A stretch of DNA of 64,000 nucleotides from Cafeteria roenbergensis (taxonomy: Eukaryota > Sar > Bigyra > Bicosoecida > Cafeteriaceae). Under the pieces are notes generated by a model that saw only the letters and a program-made list of their open reading frames with translations, ran no database searches and was not told the origin of the DNA. Made by a program: the position numbers and the translations under genes. The stretch is from the NCBI GenBank assembly GCA_008330645.1, contig VLTN01000073.1, positions 104,567 through 168,566 on the forward strand, read 5' to 3'. Every line of letters begins with the position of its first letter. The stretch's first letter is position 1. Of the stretch, positions 62,858-64,000 are shown in pieces.

Positions 62858-64000
62858 ATGGCCCAAACTCATCCCTGCAGGCCGGGCTGCGTCGCCAAAG
62901 GGAAGCTGCCGAGTCCCGACGCGAAGCCCGGCGAGGTTTGCACAAAAAACGCGAAGCCGCGCCTTGGCTCCCAGCCCGGCAGTCCAGGCGACTCTGGCCA
63001 GTCGCCAGCTGCGCACAGCGTGGCAGGGCCCGGGCCTCACCATGAAACGCAGAAGGATGACAATGATCTTCTCAAGCGGCTGGTTGCTCTTGAGGACAAG
63101 CACGACTCGGCGCGGCAATCAGCCGCCAAGGCGGAAGAAAAACTCGCTCGACTCGAGGCCGAGCACGGCGCGCTCAAGGCCGAGCACGACTCGGCGCGGC
63201 AATCAGCCGCCAAGGCGGAAGAAAAACTCGCTCGACTCGAGGCCGACCACAAAGCGGACGTCGCTCGACTCGAGGCCGACCACAAAGCGGGCGTCGCTCG
63301 ACTCGAGGCCGAGCACGGCTCCACGCGGGGCGAGATCGAGCTGCTCAGCTCCTTCGTGCTCCTCACGGTTCCGCCCCTGGTCATTTGCGACTTGGCCCTT
63401 CACTTGGTCGACCTGCTATGGGTGCTGCTGTTCTGCAAGTCGGGCAGGGGCATGAAAAGACCTGGATCCGCTTAAACTAACAGATGCGCCACGCTCGCTG
63501 TGGGCACGTCTTCCTGCCCCGAAGAAAAAGGCTGACGGCTCGGCGGCCTCTGCGGGCGAGCCGGAGGACCGGCGCCGGGGGCTGCGACTTCCGAGAGACG
63601 TTGCCGATGGAGATGCTTGCAAAAGGGAGTCTCTGCCTGTGCCAGATGGATGCGGCGACCAAGCCGACGCTGTTTCCCGGAAAGAGCAAGCTCGCTGCAG
63701 GGAGCGGCGAGCACATTGTCGTTGGAGTTGGTGCCTTGTTCTCCAGCGAGTTGGTGACCCAACGCAATGACCAAGCCCACCCCATTCGGCGACTTCGTGT
63801 TCAAGAGCGGCGAAGACTCCACAAGTGAAACCACGCCCTGAAGGTGGCGGACCACATTACCGATCAAGTCGACAGCAAGTACAGCCACCTTAAGAAGGAA
63901 GCGCGGATCACAAACCCGAGCGCTGGCGCTGACGCCCATGGATGAAAAGCAGCGGGCACTGCATCCGCCGCCGCTGCTGCTGCTTGGTGCTGCTGCTCCC
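62858..64000 (+). pseudogene. Gene X, copy 4, frameshifted and cut by the window edge
   Basis: The N-terminus, a coiled coil of intermediate length (two KAEEKLARLEA blocks and DHKADVARLEA/DHKAGVARLEA steps) and the hydrophobic segment are intact and closest to copy 3. At CATGAAAAGACC (63450-63461) one more A than copy 3 (CATGAAAGACC) shifts the frame to a stop at 63475. Further indels follow near 63607, 63728-63743, 63782, 63811, 63895 and 63935-63955, in mixed frames. The remaining sequence still matches the X central domain. Density rising to the edge suggests unpolished reads rather than decay. Confidence 0.85.

Overview
The window is nuclear DNA of a very GC-rich single-celled eukaryote. 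It carries intron-containing protein genes with GT..AG introns of about 80-460 bases, intronless core histone genes, and eukaryote-only proteins (an RNA polymerase II subunit, an eEF2 kinase, a PTB-type splicing regulator, a TBC Rab-GAP and a TPLATE-like trafficking subunit). No plastid gene is visible. A heterotrophic protist of high GC, for example a Cafeteria-like bicosoecid, would fit, but the sequence alone does not settle the species.

Layout. 1-7584: one giant minus-strand reading frame, open past the left window edge, whose late part resembles TPLATE of the TSET trafficking complex. 7583-8624: COX20 on the plus strand in three exons; the two start codons share one CCATGG. 8865-17379: histone cluster 1. 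17536-22350: a four-RRM PTB-like protein. 22573-23344: CGFS glutaredoxin, three exons. 24332-23671: RPB11, three exons, minus strand. 24479-26404: WD40 protein with a spliced 5' part. 32450-26829: organellar helical-repeat protein, minus strand. 32798-42585: histone cluster 2. 42750-45002: two-exon membrane protein of unknown function. 50883-45241: TBC-domain protein, minus strand. 51321-54194: eEF2 kinase. 54360-64000: histone cluster 3, cut by the window edge.

The histone clusters are copies of one unit of about 6.2-6.5 kb, placed in both orientations among unrelated genes. Read in the cluster 2/3 orientation the unit is H2B(-) H2A(+) H3(-) H4(+) X(+). There are 21 histone genes or fragments: six H4 (two with a one-base frameshift), six H3, five H2A (one truncated) and four H2B. 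Each is followed in its own sense by the same 17-base palindrome GGTGTTCATTCAACACC, a histone-type 3' stem-loop with a five-base loop. No linker histone H1 is seen.

The fifth gene, X, is the most unusual item. It is present in all four places where the unit is long enough to hold it, has no histone stem-loop, and encodes a protein I do not recognise: Pro-rich N-terminus, variable-length coiled coil, a hydrophobic segment, a conserved central domain, an Ala/Gly tract and a basic tail. The histones are identical between copies, but X varies strongly in sequence and repeat number.

Base quality appears to fall towards the right edge: from about 61.7 kb one-base indels relative to the other copies become frequent, and the last X copy is scrambled by them. 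This looks more like an unpolished contig end than biology.
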